64,000 bases of DNA, taken from the NCBI RefSeq assembly GCF_020379485.1, contig NC_063436.1:16447389-16511388 (forward strand). The letters run 5' to 3'. Shown one piece after another: positions 37,101 through 49,982 of the stretch (position 1 is the stretch's first letter; each line of letters opens with the position of its first letter). The translations under genes were made by a program, and so were the position numbers. Below the pieces are notes generated by a model that was given only the letters and a program-made list of their open reading frames with translations, searched no databases and was not told the origin of the DNA. Source of the stretch: Brassica napus. Taxonomy: Eukaryota; Streptophyta; Magnoliopsida; Brassicales; Brassicaceae.

Positions 37101-38033
37101 AATTGTTAATATTCAAAAGGTAGTGGGTAGTTAATTGACAAACTCAAACTTTTCTTTAACTCAAATCTTAATACATGAGCTTTTTGTTGATGTAGATTTT
37201 AGATTTGAGTTATCATTTTTACAAAGGCTATAACTCAAAATTGTAACTCAATTATAATCAACTATAACTCAAACACAACTTCAAAATCTTAAAACTAATT
37301 CATGATTGGTAACATTTTTGATTTATATGCTTAACTCAACCTAAATCAAGTGTACTACATGTTACCAATCAAAGCAATAGATATTTTAAGATAATTTTTT
37401 TTGTTTGTTTGTTGATTTTTTATATTTTTGATCCTATGCGTTTAGTTATCGGAGACGTTAGAGGAAGAGGATTAATGCTAGGAGTTGAGTTTGTGACAGA
37501 CCGTGACTTAAAAACTCCTGCTAAATCAGAGACTCTTCATCTAATGGATCAAATGAAAGGTTAGACACATTTAATAAACAAAGCAAATCCGATTAAAAAA
37601 AAAGAAAAGAAATAAGTCTGATCATAATGCTTTTTTGATATCGAAGGAAAAAACTTAACTGGAACCTAATGTAAATTCCTTCCCGTATTAAATATCTGGA
37701 GATGGTCTGATAAAACTGATCCGACCTATAAACCAAATGATAATTCATCCTCTCATCCTATACTTTGATATACTTGGATTGTAATATGTATGTTTTGATA
37801 TAAAGAGATGGGAGTGTTGGTGGGTAAAGGTGGGTTCTATGGGAACGTCTTCAGAATCACTCCTCCTCTCTGCTTCACCCTGCCTGACGCTGGTTAGCTC
37901 CATAGACTTTTATGTTCAGATTAGTTTCTTCAAATATCTTATTTGTTATTTATATATAACTAGTGTTTTCTCGAATTTTTATTTTGTAGATTTCCTTGTG
38001 GATGTGATGGATCACGCATTGTCCAAGATGTGA
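34146..38033 (+). CDS. PYD4: Mitochondrial/peroxisomal class III aminotransferase, PYD4 type
   Basis: Nine exons join to 480 codons: 34146-34391, 34724-34954, 35054-35224, 35764-35907, 36016-36195, 36274-36499, 37446-37559, 37806-37892 and 37990-38033. A basic N-terminal stretch ([20 protein letters not shown]) suggests mitochondrial targeting. The PLP fold is complete: [15 protein letters not shown], cofactor Asp294 in [14 protein letters not shown], and catalytic Lys324 at the end of exon 5 (IVTMAK|GIGNG). Members transaminate alanine with glyoxylate. Arabidopsis At3g08860 (PYD4) is assigned to β-alanine use in the last step of uracil breakdown. Intron 4 has a GC donor (CAG|GCGAGT). Intron 6 is long (946 bp) and holds a possible MITE. 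Confidence 0.92.
36676..37373. mobile_element. Possible MITE in PYD4 intron 6
   Basis: TTTGATTGGTAACAT at 36676-36690 matches exactly the reverse complement of 37359-37373, a 15-bp inverted repeat about 700 bp apart. A further direct copy TGATTGGTAACATTTTTGAT starts near 37303, so a smaller 70-bp foldback sits at the right end. I could not find a clear target duplication, so element limits and family are uncertain. Confidence 0.5.
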
Positions 38034-39435
38034 TTTACTCTCGTTTCTAATATCTTTCAAGATCATTCACCTTGTGTAGTTGTGTGTGTACATATATAAA
38101 TGACACGATACAAAAAGTGAAATTATGATCTTTCGTTGCTTTTTACTTTTTAGTACCCAGATGTATCACGAAGCATATAAATAAAAAAAGTCTCGTTGTT
38201 TTGTTTCTCCAGTGGATAAATATAATATGCACATATTATATGATTATAATCTGAAACCGTGGGGCAAAGGTGAAACGGTTGGTCATCAAGGGCGAGGCGA
38301 TGGACGTTGCGGTGGAGAAGGAAGGAGACGTATGTCCAGAGAGCTGTCGTGATCGCTGAGGCTAGACTTGTCAGCGTGAAGTGAAGATGAGCTCTTTAAG
38401 TATGCTCAGTGTCTTCCTCATCAACCCAATTCTTCTTTTCTCACTTTGATTTGTATACATTTTAAAAAAAAATCATAATGTTTTACGTGCAAATAAAAGT
38501 TTGTGTTCTTATTTTTCATAAAGACAACAAAAATTATCGCATAAAATTGTGATGTTTTAGATGAGATATTCATTTGCTTGTACTCTGGTATGGACCCGGC
38601 CTAGTCTAGTCTCTAATCTCTTAGCCTTTTTGGTCATTTTCCAAAGCTACAACTTATAAGTAGTTGGCCGATGCTGTCACCACGGTAAAAGAAACACGCA
38701 CAACAGTCAAAATGTCAAGGTTCAAATAGATTAATTAAGAGAAGACAGCTCACATAATGACTTGCACACTGAGCTCATGAAAATATACACACGTTTTATC
38801 CTCTGTTACTCTTTCTTTCTGTAACTTGCAAGTCACAATAGAAACTCTAGTAAACCGAAAATTTCTTTTTTCAATTTGGATATAGATCTTAATTAACTGA
38901 GGAAACCCAAGTTTAGTTTGCATTTATGATTTTAACCAGAGAATCTGATTAAATTTACAATTGCTTCATAGTAGTTAATACATTCGGATCTCGTATTAAT
39001 AATAATGTTATTAACTCAAGAGGGGTAAAAAAGAGAAGTGGAAACAAAAACGCAATGCGTGTTTGATGACTTTCCCTTTGTTCCTTCTCTCTGACTAAAT
39101 CGCATCCTCACTTTCTCTCTTCTTCTGCCGCCACCACCACCACCACCACTGTTATACGCGCCTCCGCCTCCGTCTCAATCGCCGCCATCGTTCCACATCC
39201 TCCTCTAGATTCCTAGGGTTTCCACCACCGCTTCTCCATCCACCTGGTTTGTTTTTTTTCCCTCCGAGCTGGATTCTCTGCTCTCGCGCCGCTGGTTCAG
39301 CGGCTTTGTTGATTGATTCGATTCTAATCGATCTCCGATCCTCGCCCCAATCGTAACAATAACTCTAGGGCCGAGCGATTCGATTTTGAGGGATTTGGGG
39401 TGTTTGATTCTTCTCTGGTGTGTTCTCCGATTTGG
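38034..39435. other. Spacer and RAPTOR1 5' leader
   Basis: Begins with the PYD4 3' region. From about 39100 the sequence turns CT/CCACC-rich, typical of a plant 5' untranslated region ahead of the RAPTOR1 start. No other coding frame is supported. Confidence 0.55.
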
Positions 39436-42400
39436 ATGGCATTGGGAGACTTAATGGTATCTCGGTTCTCGCAATCCTCAGTTTCTCTGGCTTCCAGTCA
39501 CCGCTACGACGACGACTGTGTCTCCTCCAGTCACGGTGATTCCTCGCGGAGGAAAGATTCCGATGCTACGAGTAGTATCTACGGAAATGGTACGGCGGAG
39601 CGAGCCTCCGCTACCAGCATGGCGTACTTGCCGCAGACTATCGTCCTCCGGGAGCTTAGGCACGACGCGTCCGAGGCGTCTGCGCTCTTGGGGACTTCCG
39701 AGGGGATTGTGTTGGCTCCTAAATGGCGGCTTAAAGAGCGAGTAAGTTTGTGATGGGACTTTGTTTTAGATTTTGGATTGATCGTAGTGCAGTTGAGGAT
39801 GAAAGAGGAGCATAGGGCAACTACATTCTCTAGAATGTTTGTAAAACAATCTGCTATTTTGTTTACCTACTAGGTTGGGTGATGTTAACCGATGAAGTTT
39901 TTATTTTGGAGACGGAAAGTTAAAAAATTGGCAACATGATACACGTTTTCACTAGAGTTCCAATGTCTCCTTGGAAAAAAAATATAATTTTTCCCAGCAT
40001 AAGCTGAATCAGGCATTTATTGGATATGTTTGCTAGGTGATTTCTTGCTAATCTCATGTTGTTTTCTGGCTTTTATTCTTTGTCTTTGCAGATGAAAACA
40101 GGATGTGTAGCTCTAGTTCTGTGTTTAAACATTACTGTTGATCCGCCGGATGTTATAAAGATATCTCCTTGTGCAAGAATCGAGGCTTGGATAGGTTGAG
40201 CCCCTATTACACTCCTTCTTTTGTGTGTCTATACTTTGTCGTTGTCGCGACAATCAATTTTCATTCTCTTTTATTTGATGGCAGACCCATTTTCCATGGC
40301 GCCGCCAAAAGCTCTCGAGACTATTGGACAAAACTTGAGCACTCAGTATGAAAGATGGCAACCAAGGGTGAATATTTGTTGCCCTGCACCCTATCGTTAT
40401 TGTTTTGTTAATTTGCGTTTTTCATGTTTATATTGTTATCTCTCTCAGGCTCGATATAAGGTTCAGTTAGATCCGACGGTAGACGAAGTCAGGAAGCTGT
40501 GCTTGACTTGTCGGAAATATGCAAAGACCGAGAGGGTTCTATTCCATTATAATGGGCATGGTGTGCCAAAGCCTACAGCTAATGGGGAAATTTGGGTATT
40601 CAACAAGGTCTGGTCTTGCTAGCTTTTCTGTTATCTACGATGTTCTTCTTCCTTTTCCTCTTTTACCGCGTCCTGACTGATCCTGTATTTGAGCAGAGTT
40701 ATACGCAGTACATTCCATTGCCAATCAGTGATCTTGATTCCTGGTTGAAGACACCGTCCATCTATGTTTTTGACTGCTCTGCTGCTAGGATGATTCTTAA
40801 TGCGTTTGCTGAGGTAAAGGAAATAACCACTTTCCTCAAGTTACACATCCTTCTGTCAAGTTTAAGACTTGATTCTGCAATGGGCGTTCCATAAATTGAT
40901 GAAATTCATTTGTTCCTTTTGACAGCTTCATGATTGGGGTTCGTCTGGTTCCTCTGGATCCACAAGGGATTGTATTCTACTTGCTGCTTGTGACGTACAT
41001 GAGACACTTCCTCAGAGCGTTGAATTTCCAGCTGATGTTTTTACTGCTTGCCTCACGACACCCATTAAAATGGCGTTAAAATGGTAAGTCCTATATTCAC
41101 CTCTGATTGTTTTTGCGTACTCAGATGTCATGTTTTCCTCCTACAGTACGTTCTTGTAGTTCCATCAAGCTACTTTATATAATCTTAGTTAGCATTTTTT
41201 TTGCGGTTTGATTTATGCCCGTTTAGAATTGCTAGTTCAGTTTACCTGCAATTCTTACAAGAAGCGTTCCATTGCAGGTTCTGCAGGCGTTCTCTTCTAA
41301 AAGAAATAATCGATGAATCACTTATTGACAGAATTCCCGGCCGCCAAAATGACCGTAAGACATTGTTAGGGGAGTTGAATTGGATCTTCACAGCAGTGAC
41401 GGATACAATTGCATGGAATGTGCTTCCTCATGGTATTGCTCCAAACTTTTCACATGATGTATTAGCGCCAAATCTCTTAATGACTTGTTTGCATTTCTGT
41501 ATTCCTCATGAATGTTACTTTTACCCTGCAGAACTTTTCCAGAGATTATTCAGACAGGATTTGTTGGTCGCTAGCCTTTTCCGAAATTTCTTACTTGCTG
41601 AGAGAATAATGCGGTCCGCAAATTGTAATCCAATATCTCACCCTATGCTACCTCCTACGCATCAACATCATATGTGGTATTCAAGAAGATCCCTATTTTT
41701 CTGTTAGATAAAATGTTATGTGTCTTGATTTCTCTCAGCTAGTTGTTGCATGCTTTTCAGGGATGCATGGGATATGGCTGCTGAAATCTGCCTTTCGCAC
41801 CTTCCCCAACTTGTTCTGGACCCAAACGCAGAGTTCCAGCCAAGTCCATTTTTTACTGAGCAATTAACAGCTTTTGAGGTGTGGCTTGATCATGGATCTG
41901 AGCATAAGAAGCCACCGGAGCAATTGCCTGTTGTTCTTCAGGTGCAACCTAAATTTCTATATTCATTTCTATTTATATTTTCGTCTGCGAGGGAGAGAAA
42001 ACCATATTTATTTATCATTTTCGCATGGGGTTTCGTGTGGATTTTACTTAAAGGAATATTATTTGGCTCCCTTCTGGAGGTTCCATCATAGAACTGTTTG
42101 CATATTTCTTTCGTAGCGTATTTATAGACTCTGGTTTTCTTCAGGTGTTACTTAGCCAATGCCATCGGTTTCGTGCTCTTGTACTTCTTGGAAGATTTCT
42201 TGATATGGGTTCATGGGCCGTGGATCTGGTATTGCTTTAAACTTGAACCCCCTTTCCCTTTGGCTTACACATAGTTTCTTCAGGTTATATGTCTTTAACT
42301 TGAATTGAATATTCTTCTAGGCTTTGTCTGTTGGAATATTCCCATATGTGCTGAAGCTTCTGCAAACAACAACAAATGAGCTAAGACAGATCCTTGTTTT

Positions 42401-45400
42401 CATATGGACAAAAATTCTGGCACTTGATAAGGTAATTTCGTCTTTTGTGTTCCATGAGCTAACGATGGTAGTTTTTCATGCATCTGCTTGTTGTTTTACA
42501 AATTTGGGCTAGTTCCTATGGTGACTCTTCTTGTGCATCTATTGAGAGTGACTTTAATGGAACTCTTATGTTTTCCATCTCGTTATTTTGAGATGAATGC
42601 TAAATGGCACAAATCTACCATCTAATATATTCTGAATATTATATAATTAATATCATATCTATGGACATCAAATTAATCTCCGGCCACCGCACTTTCGTGC
42701 TGCTTAAGCCTTCTCGTCTCAGTCTTTGAATTATTAACATTGACTGGTTTCTCTTTGTTTCAGTCATGTCAAATTGACCTTGTGAAGGATGGGGGGCATA
42801 CATATTTCATAAGATTTCTAGATAGCTCGGGTGCATTTCCAGAACAACGAGCTATGGCTGCTTTTGTTCTGGCTGTCATAGTGGACGGACACCGACGAGG
42901 CCAGGAAGCATGTCTTGAAGCAAATTTGATTGGTGTTTGTCTGGGGCACCTTGAAGCATCGATACCAAGTGATCCACAGCCAGAACCATTGTTTTTACAA
43001 TGGCTTTGTCTTTGTCTTGGAAAGTTGTGGGAAGATTTTATGGAGGCCCAAATAATGGGCAGGGAGGCAAATGCTTTTCAAAAATTGGCACCTCTGGTTT
43101 CCGAGCCCCAACCTGAGGTGAAGCCTAGATTTCTTCATATTATCCTTCTTTTAGTAGTGTAGTTGCTGACCATAACAATCCCTTGCAGGTAAGGGCTGCT
43201 GCTGTTTTTGCCCTGGGTACCTTAGTTGATATTGGGTTTGACTCTAGTAAAAGTGTTGTGGACGATGAATTTGATGATGATGAAAAGATTAGAGCAGAAG
43301 AAGCTATCATTAAAAGTCTCTTAGATGTTGTCTCAGATGGGAGTCCACTTGTCCGGGCAGAGGTTGCTGTAGGTACGCAAAGCATGCAACTCTTGAACAT
43401 TCATGATCTTTGGACTATGGGTACCTAAATAGTTATTTAACTTCAAAGCTAAAATATTCTAACCTAATGAGATTATTTTAAATTAGATACGTCTCTCCTA
43501 CCTTTTATTTATTGATTTACCTTTTACTGAATTTGAATAACTCCAATTTACATAGGCATCTAATTTTTTTGTTGCGTTAGCTAGAGAGCCTGATAGTTTC
43601 TAACTCAATACAACCTCGAAACCATATTGTTCTTCGCTTAGAAAGTTCATATATAATTTTGTGCAATTTCCAATGTCTTTTTCATTCTGCATGTACATCT
43701 TGAAGCGAGCTTGCTTACTTTTATTTCTTTCCTATTTGATCCCCAAGTCTTATCTCTTGTTAATGTTTCTACAGCTCTTGCACGTTTTGCCTTCGGCCAC
43801 AAACAGCACCTAAAGTCAGCCGCATCTTCATATTGCAAGCCTCAGTCAAGTTCTTTGCTTACTTCGCTCCCTTCAATAGCTAAACTCCATGATGCTGGGA
43901 ATGCAAAACTTGTTTCTTTACACATGAGTCCTCTGACTAGAGCTAGCACTGATAGCCAACCAGTGGCTCGTGAGGCCAAGATCTCAAGCAGCCCTCTTGG
44001 CTCGGCTGGGCTGATGAATGGATCTCCATTATCTGATGATTCTTCGTTACATTCTGATTCTGGAATCATGCTTGACAGTGTCAGCAATGGAGCTGGCCAT
44101 CACCAAAGACTATTGGACAATGCTGTTTATTCGCAGTGCATTCGAGCTATGTTTGCCTTAGCTAGAGACCCATCTCCACGTATTGCAAGTCTCGGGCGGC
44201 GTGTGCTTTCTATCATTGGAATCGAACAAGTTGTTGCGAAATCCTCGAAGCCCACTGGCCGACTAGGGGAAGCCGCAACGACATCTAACACTCCTCTTAC
44301 TGGCCTAGCTCGTTCATCCTCATGGTTTGATATGCATGCAGGTAGCTGTTCATGGAGTGAAATTTCTGAAAGTTGTGCTTAATTCAGGAAATTGTCCTTT
44401 ATTGAGTGTTTGTAAATTTGATCTTGCACTGTTGTTGACGACAGGTAATCTGCCCTTAAGTTTTAGGACTCCTCCGGTCAGCCCTCCTAGAACAAACTAT
44501 CTACTGAGGAGAGTTTGTTCGCTAGAGTTCAAACCTCATCTGTTGGGTTCACCAGACTCAGGATTGGCTGATCCGCCTTTAGGCGTCAGTGGATCTGAAA
44601 GGAGTTTGCTCCCATTATCAACTATCTACAGCTGGAGCTGTGGCCACTTTTCTAAACCGCTTCTTGGTGGGACGGATGCTAGTCAAGAGATAGTTACCAA
44701 AAGAGAAGAGAAAGAAAAATTCGCACTCGAGCATATTGCAAAATGCCAGCACTCCTGTAAATAGTTTGTCTTTTTATCTCTGGTTTGTTCTATACCTGCA
44801 CTACTCACTTGAACTTAACTACAATATTTTTACCTTGACCAGCTATTAGCAAGCTCAGCAATAATCCTATTGCCAACTGGGATACGAGGTTTGAATCGGG
44901 AACAAAGACAGCTCTCCTTCACCCTTTCTCTCCTATTGTAGTTGCTGCGGATGAGAATGAACGGATCAGGTAAGCTAAAATCTGCATCTTATATCAGTTT
45001 CTTGCGTTCAGGTTTACCTATTAGCCAGAGTACTGTCTAGTTACCTCAAAACAAAAGGTGTTCGCTTTTGAAGCTAGATCTAATTGATTAGATCTCTCTG
45101 TCTAGCATAATCATTTAGAAAAGCTTCCCTTTAAAACTGTTCTTAAAGTTTGATCTTCTTCGTGACTTTTTAGTTTATTTTATTGAGATGCATCTACGCC
45201 ACTAAGTACTTGACTGTATTTTCCTCTCAGAGTCTGGAACTATGAGGAAGCAACTCTTCTCAATGGCTTTGACAATCATGATTTTCCTGACAAAGGAATT
45301 TCAAAGCTCTGCCTCATCAATGAACTTGACGACTCTTTTCTACTTGTTGCATCATGTAATATTCATAACTCTTGCCACTGTTTGCGAATTGATTGATTAT

Positions 45401-46884
45401 AGCTGCTGAGAAATGGTACTTATGTTTACACGATCTTCTGGAAATATGGGTAGGTGATGGCTCGGTCCGAATATGGAAAAACTATGCAACGAAGGGTAAA
45501 CAAAAGCTTGTTACGGGGTTTTCTTCAATTCAGGGCCACAAGCCCAGTGCACGTGACTTGAACGCTGTTGTGGACTGGCAACAACAGTCTGGCTACCTGG
45601 TTTGTAATTACTTTTTTCAAGCTTTGCTGTGTTTCATTTGATTGAAGCCTTGAAGTTATGAAAACCTGTTTATGTTATTTATGAATTCTGGTATTTAACA
45701 GTATGCTTCTGGGGAGGTGTCAACAGTCGCACTTTGGGACCTGGAGAAAGAACAGCTTCTCAGATCTATTCCCTCTGAGTCAGAGTGCGGAGTTACAGCA
45801 CTTGTAAGTCTACATGACCTTCTTATCTATAACATAGAAACATTCTAGAGTGTCATGATTTGTTACCGGTCGGTTATGATCGATTAAACGGATTTAATTA
45901 CAGTTCATTGGTTGCCTGTTGATTGTTTGTTGGCTGATCTTTGATTATTATTTAAAAACTGACATTATGTGGGTTTGTTGATTCTTAGCAAATGACATTG
46001 GTTGTTCAAACTTAAAATGAGCAGGAAGAAACTAAAAATACATCTGTATAGTCTATGTGTATAAAACGTGGGAATTTTGCTTACTTAATGTTGTCTTTGT
46101 AGTCGGCTTCTCAAGTGCACGGGGGTCAACTTGCTGCTGGTTTCGCTGATGGATCTTTGAGACTCTATGATATTCGGTCACCTGAACCGTAAGTTGCTTT
46201 ATAGTTTATTCCTGAACTGCAAATTTACACAAGAACTCCTCCATTATACAAAAATAACTGAATACATCATTTGATATAATTTTTCCTATTGAAGGCTTGT
46301 CTGTGCGACTCGGCCTCATCAGAAAGTTGAAAGAGTGGTTGGACTCAGTTTTCAGCCTGGGCTTGATCTCGCAAAGGTTGGAAGCCAAAACTTTTCTCTG
46401 AACTCTCAGCTTTCACACCCTTTTTGAGACTCTATGATAGAGTAATTTTACAGTTTGGTTTTAAAAATAAATTTTGGTTCCGCTCTGAGTTGAACGTTTG
46501 GTTTCCATTTTGAAGGGTTACGATATCTGGTCTTTTTATTTTCAGGTGGTGAGTGCATCACAGGCCGGTGACATACAGTTCCTTGACCTCAGAACAACAA
46601 AGGACACATACCTGACGATTGATGCACACAGGGGTTCACTCACGGCCTTAGCTGTTCACAGACACGCTCCAATCATCGCGAGCGGATCTGCAAAACAGCT
46701 GATTAAAGTGTTTAGCCTTCAGGGAGAACAACTAGGGATAATCCGCTACTACCCGTCCTTCATGGCACAGAAGATCGGTTCAGTGAGCTGCCTCGCTTTT
46801 CATCCGTACCAGGTTCTGCTTGCAGCTGGAGCTGCGGACTCATTCGTCTCTGTATACACCCATGACAACTCACAAGCAAGGTGA
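39436..46884 (+). CDS. RAPTOR1: RAPTOR1, regulatory subunit of TOR complex 1
   Basis: Twenty-two exons join in phase to 1341 codons: 39436-39741, 40092-40194, 40285-40367, 40449-40607, 40697-40813, 40926-41083, 41278-41432, 41532-41676, 41761-41941, 42145-42228, 42321-42431, 42764-43117, 43189-43372, 43775-44341, 44445-44756, 44843-44969, 45231-45355, 45454-45599, 45702-45803, 46103-46188, 46295-46376 and 46546-46884. The caspase-like RNC domain is clear ([42 protein letters not shown]). A HEAT-repeat middle follows, then a Ser-rich linker (exon 14), and a C-terminal WD40 propeller ([46 protein letters not shown]). RAPTOR recruits substrates such as S6 kinase to TOR. The ATG at 39436 follows a CT-rich leader. 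The stop TGA lies inside AGGTGAGT, a strong splice-donor match. Arabidopsis counterpart At3g08850 is 1344 residues. Confidence 0.95.
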
Positions 46885-47943
46885 GTCGCACACCGTAAGT
46901 CAAAATGTTGCATCGCTCTTGTGATAAAGAAAGGTCCAGTCCTGGTCGGGGGTAAAGTGGTTTATAGTTATTCGTTAGCCTCCGTTGAAGTTTAGAAAGG
47001 AGATCTAAGTTAACAACTGATGAAGGAGGAGGCTTCTCCAAATAAGTTCTCTATCTCTTCCTATGCCAACTCAAGTAAATGGTATCTGTAAATAGTTTCA
47101 CTGTTTCGTAATTTGTTTTTTATTTAGCATGTTTCATTGGGTGTGTGCTTTCTTTCCTTTCTATTAAAATCTTAAAAGTCTTTTCCGTTTCACAATTTGT
47201 TTCAAAATGTTAAAAAGTAATTGTGGAAAAAAAAAAGTTTGCTTTCGTGATATTATTAGAAGGATTAGTATATTGAAAAGTTGTGTGTTTGTTTAATCAA
47301 GTTGGAGTTCGGAAATAGGCAAATCACTTCGCGTTTTCACGCTATTCATCAACGTTTGGTGTATGCCATTTGTCCATTTTATTTGAAGCGATCATTGAAA
47401 GGTCTAACCACAAAATGCAACTATATCTTCCTTTCTTTATCCTGCATGACATGGTAGATGGAGCAGATTGTTATCAATTGTGGAACGAGAGCAACTCCGT
47501 CCATGGAATGGGGGTGCTCTCATTCTTGGTCACATTTATGATCTAAATAAGAGATATTTTGGTAACCCACTTAAAAAATGTTTTTGGTAGCTCTATATGT
47601 AAAAAATTTGAATTATCATTTTGGTTTATCGAAATCTTTGAAACCAAGCAAACACAGGACTTTGATTTTTTTTTTCAACTACAGTAAAAACAAAATAAAT
47701 TCAGTTTATCAAAGTAAAAATAATGGAAAGTTTTGATACTAAAGTAAAAAAAATGGAAATTCATAGACAAACCAACCATTGGTTTTCATCTCGTTAGGAC
47801 TTGTAACAAGAGCGGAAGGGAATACAAAAACCGACATCCTGTCTGTTTTATTCTCTATATATAAATCTTTGTTCTTTCTTGGATAAGAAGTATAATAGAT
47901 ACAGATGTATGATCAGCTGCTATATTCTGCTTTGATCCCGTCA
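46885..47943. other. Spacer between RAPTOR1 and the F-box pseudogene
   Basis: RAPTOR1 3' region and AT-rich spacer. TATATATAAATC at about 47856-47867 would be a TATA box for the F-box gene. An earlier in-frame ATG at 47905 exists, but the F-box proteins of this type start MSSPEKR, at 47944. Confidence 0.5.
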
Positions 47944-49073
47944 ATGTCGTCCCCGGAAAAGAGAACTAGTAAGAAGAAGAAGAAGGAGCCGTCGCCGAAT
48001 CCGTCACTCCCGGATGATTTCCTATTGAGCTGCTTCGCCCGCATCTCAACGTTGTACTATCCATCTCTCTCCCTCGTCTCCAAAAGCTTTCGATCTCTCC
48101 TTACTTCACCGGAGCTTTACAAGGTACGTTCACTCTCGGACCACACAGAATGTTGTCTTTACGTGTGCATACAATTCTTTTCCGACCTGGGTCCTACCTG
48201 GTACACCCTATGCCGGAAACCTGACCAAACCAAGTCATCATCATCATCAAGTGAGTATGTTTTGGCTAAAGTCCCAATACTAAATTCTCCTCGTGCGTCC
48301 TTTACAGGTCTCGTGTCGGTTGGTCCTAATATCTACAACATTAATAGCGGACCGGTCTCGATACTAAATTGCCGGTCTCACACATGGAGCGAGGGTCCAA
48401 AAGCATGCGTGATGATCTCTATTCACTTTCTGCTAGCGTCCTTGATGAAATGATATATGTAGTAGGTCGTTCCAGAGATTGCAAGAACAAAAGCCCTTTT
48501 TTCAAAAAAAAAGAAAAAGAAGTCGTTACACGTGTTCGACACAGAAACTCAAACTTGGGATCCTGTAACCATTGGACTAAAAGACGGATTCTACAACGAA
48601 TCTATTGACGGAAAGTTCCTCGTAGTGGCGAGTAACAAAGAGGTGGTTATTTACGATCCTAAGAAAGTTAGATGGGACGTGGTCAGAATCAGATCAAGGA
48701 TGGATTGTAATAGGGATTTATCTGCTTACTGCGAAATAGACAACGTCCTGTACGCTGCTTGGGGGGGGGGGGGGGGGGGGGGGGAGAGTTCAGATGGTAC
48801 GACGCGAAGGGATATATAGGAAGGTGGAGAGAGTTGGAGGGCTTGGTAGGACTTCCCGAGCTCACTAGTGAATCTTGTGTTAGATTGGCTGATCATGGAG
48901 GAAAGATGGCGGTTTTGGTGAGCCAAAACCTGTCTTTTTATAGTCGTTTCTCGCATAAGAAGGTGATTTGGTGTGGGGAGATTTCACTTGAAAGGCGCAA
49001 CGGTGGTTGTGAAATTTGGGGAAAAGTTGAGTGGTTTGATATGTGCTTACGGTCCCTGCAGGATGTCATGTAG
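47944..49073 (+). pseudogene. F-box/kelch-repeat gene broken by three frameshifts
   Basis: A single-exon F-box/kelch family gene. The N-terminus [17 protein letters not shown] is followed by an F-box ([20 protein letters not shown], then [18 protein letters not shown]). Kelch-type text is then spread over different frames: SHTWSEGP up to about 48390 in the first frame, [19 protein letters not shown] from about 48400 in another, VFDTETQTWDPVTIG from about 48532 back in the first, and EFRWYDAKGYIGRWRE after 48785 in the other again. The breaks lie at about 48390-48405, in an A-rich stretch at about 48505-48530, and in a run of 24 G (48761-48784). Such proteins are SCF ubiquitin-ligase adaptors, but this copy cannot make a full one as read. 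The Arabidopsis kelch F-box gene At3g08810 lies nearby, though orthology is unproven. Confidence 0.85.
48761..48784 (+). repeat. G24 homopolymer inside the F-box/kelch pseudogene
   Basis: Twenty-four consecutive G after TACGCTGCTT. Its length sets the reading frame of the last kelch segment. Polymerase slippage, or error in sequencing or assembly, is likely at such a run. Confidence 0.9.
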
Positions 49074-49982
49074 TGAAGGTTCTTGGTGTTACTGTGTGAT
49101 GACTGATGACTGAACTTTTGTGAACGTGGGTGGTTTATGCATGCAACTATGACGAATGTACTTTTGTCTTTTAATTTTAAATCAATTTTGATGTTTTTTT
49201 ATTGTTAAGCTTGTTTTCTTGAACCAAATTAAGCACACTTAAAATTTCTTCATTTTTTTCCATGATCAATAAAATACATGAATCATTTATTTCTAAAATA
49301 ACTAATTTATTTATTTTGATTATATTTTTGGTTTTAGGAAAATTAAAATAATAAACATGATAAAATAAAAATTAATATTAGCAAATAATTTTCCAATATT
49401 AAATCACTATATCATGATAAAAATTAGAAAAAATTTAATATTTCCTGAACACAACTAGAATACCAATATTTTGTTTCAGAAAATATATATCAATTATATA
49501 AAAATTATTACATTATAAACATCTTATAAATTATCTTCAATTTGGAGTAGTATAATATTTGCTATAAAATTATAATCATCTTCACAAATTATTTAATTAT
49601 AGATTTTATTTTTTATTTATAGAATTTTTATTAAATTGTTTTTATCGATAAATAGGTTTAAACGGGTATAATTTTATTTAATGAGTAGTACATAAACAGA
49701 TCATGGGCTGGCACTTTATACTAGACCCGTTTATGTAAGTGGGCTTTAGGCCCATTTGTACATGTCCTTACGAGTGAGAGTGACGATATTTTTTCATTGG
49801 CGTCAACGGTTGCTTATTGGTTTACGGGGAAAATTATCGTAAATACCCCTGAACTTTTAAAAGCATCTAAAAAATCCCTCAACCTTTACAAATTCATTAA
49901 AAAAAACCCAGCCCCGTGTAGCAAACTGGAACGAATGCTTTCGTTTCGAAACCAAAGCTTCCTTTTAAAATAATAATAATAA
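49074..49982. other. AT-rich spacer left of the second Helitron
   Basis: Very AT-rich with no coding signal. Poly-A/poly-T rich direct repeats only. Confidence 0.5.

Noticed and set aside
39400..39435. Longer RAPTOR1 start upstream in frame
   Set aside because: The upstream extension lacks an ATG. The ATG at 39436 fits known RAPTOR N-termini and the leader.
47905..47943. Upstream ATG of the F-box gene
   Set aside because: Family members start MSSPEKR. The 13 extra residues have no match I recognise, though use of 47905 cannot be excluded.
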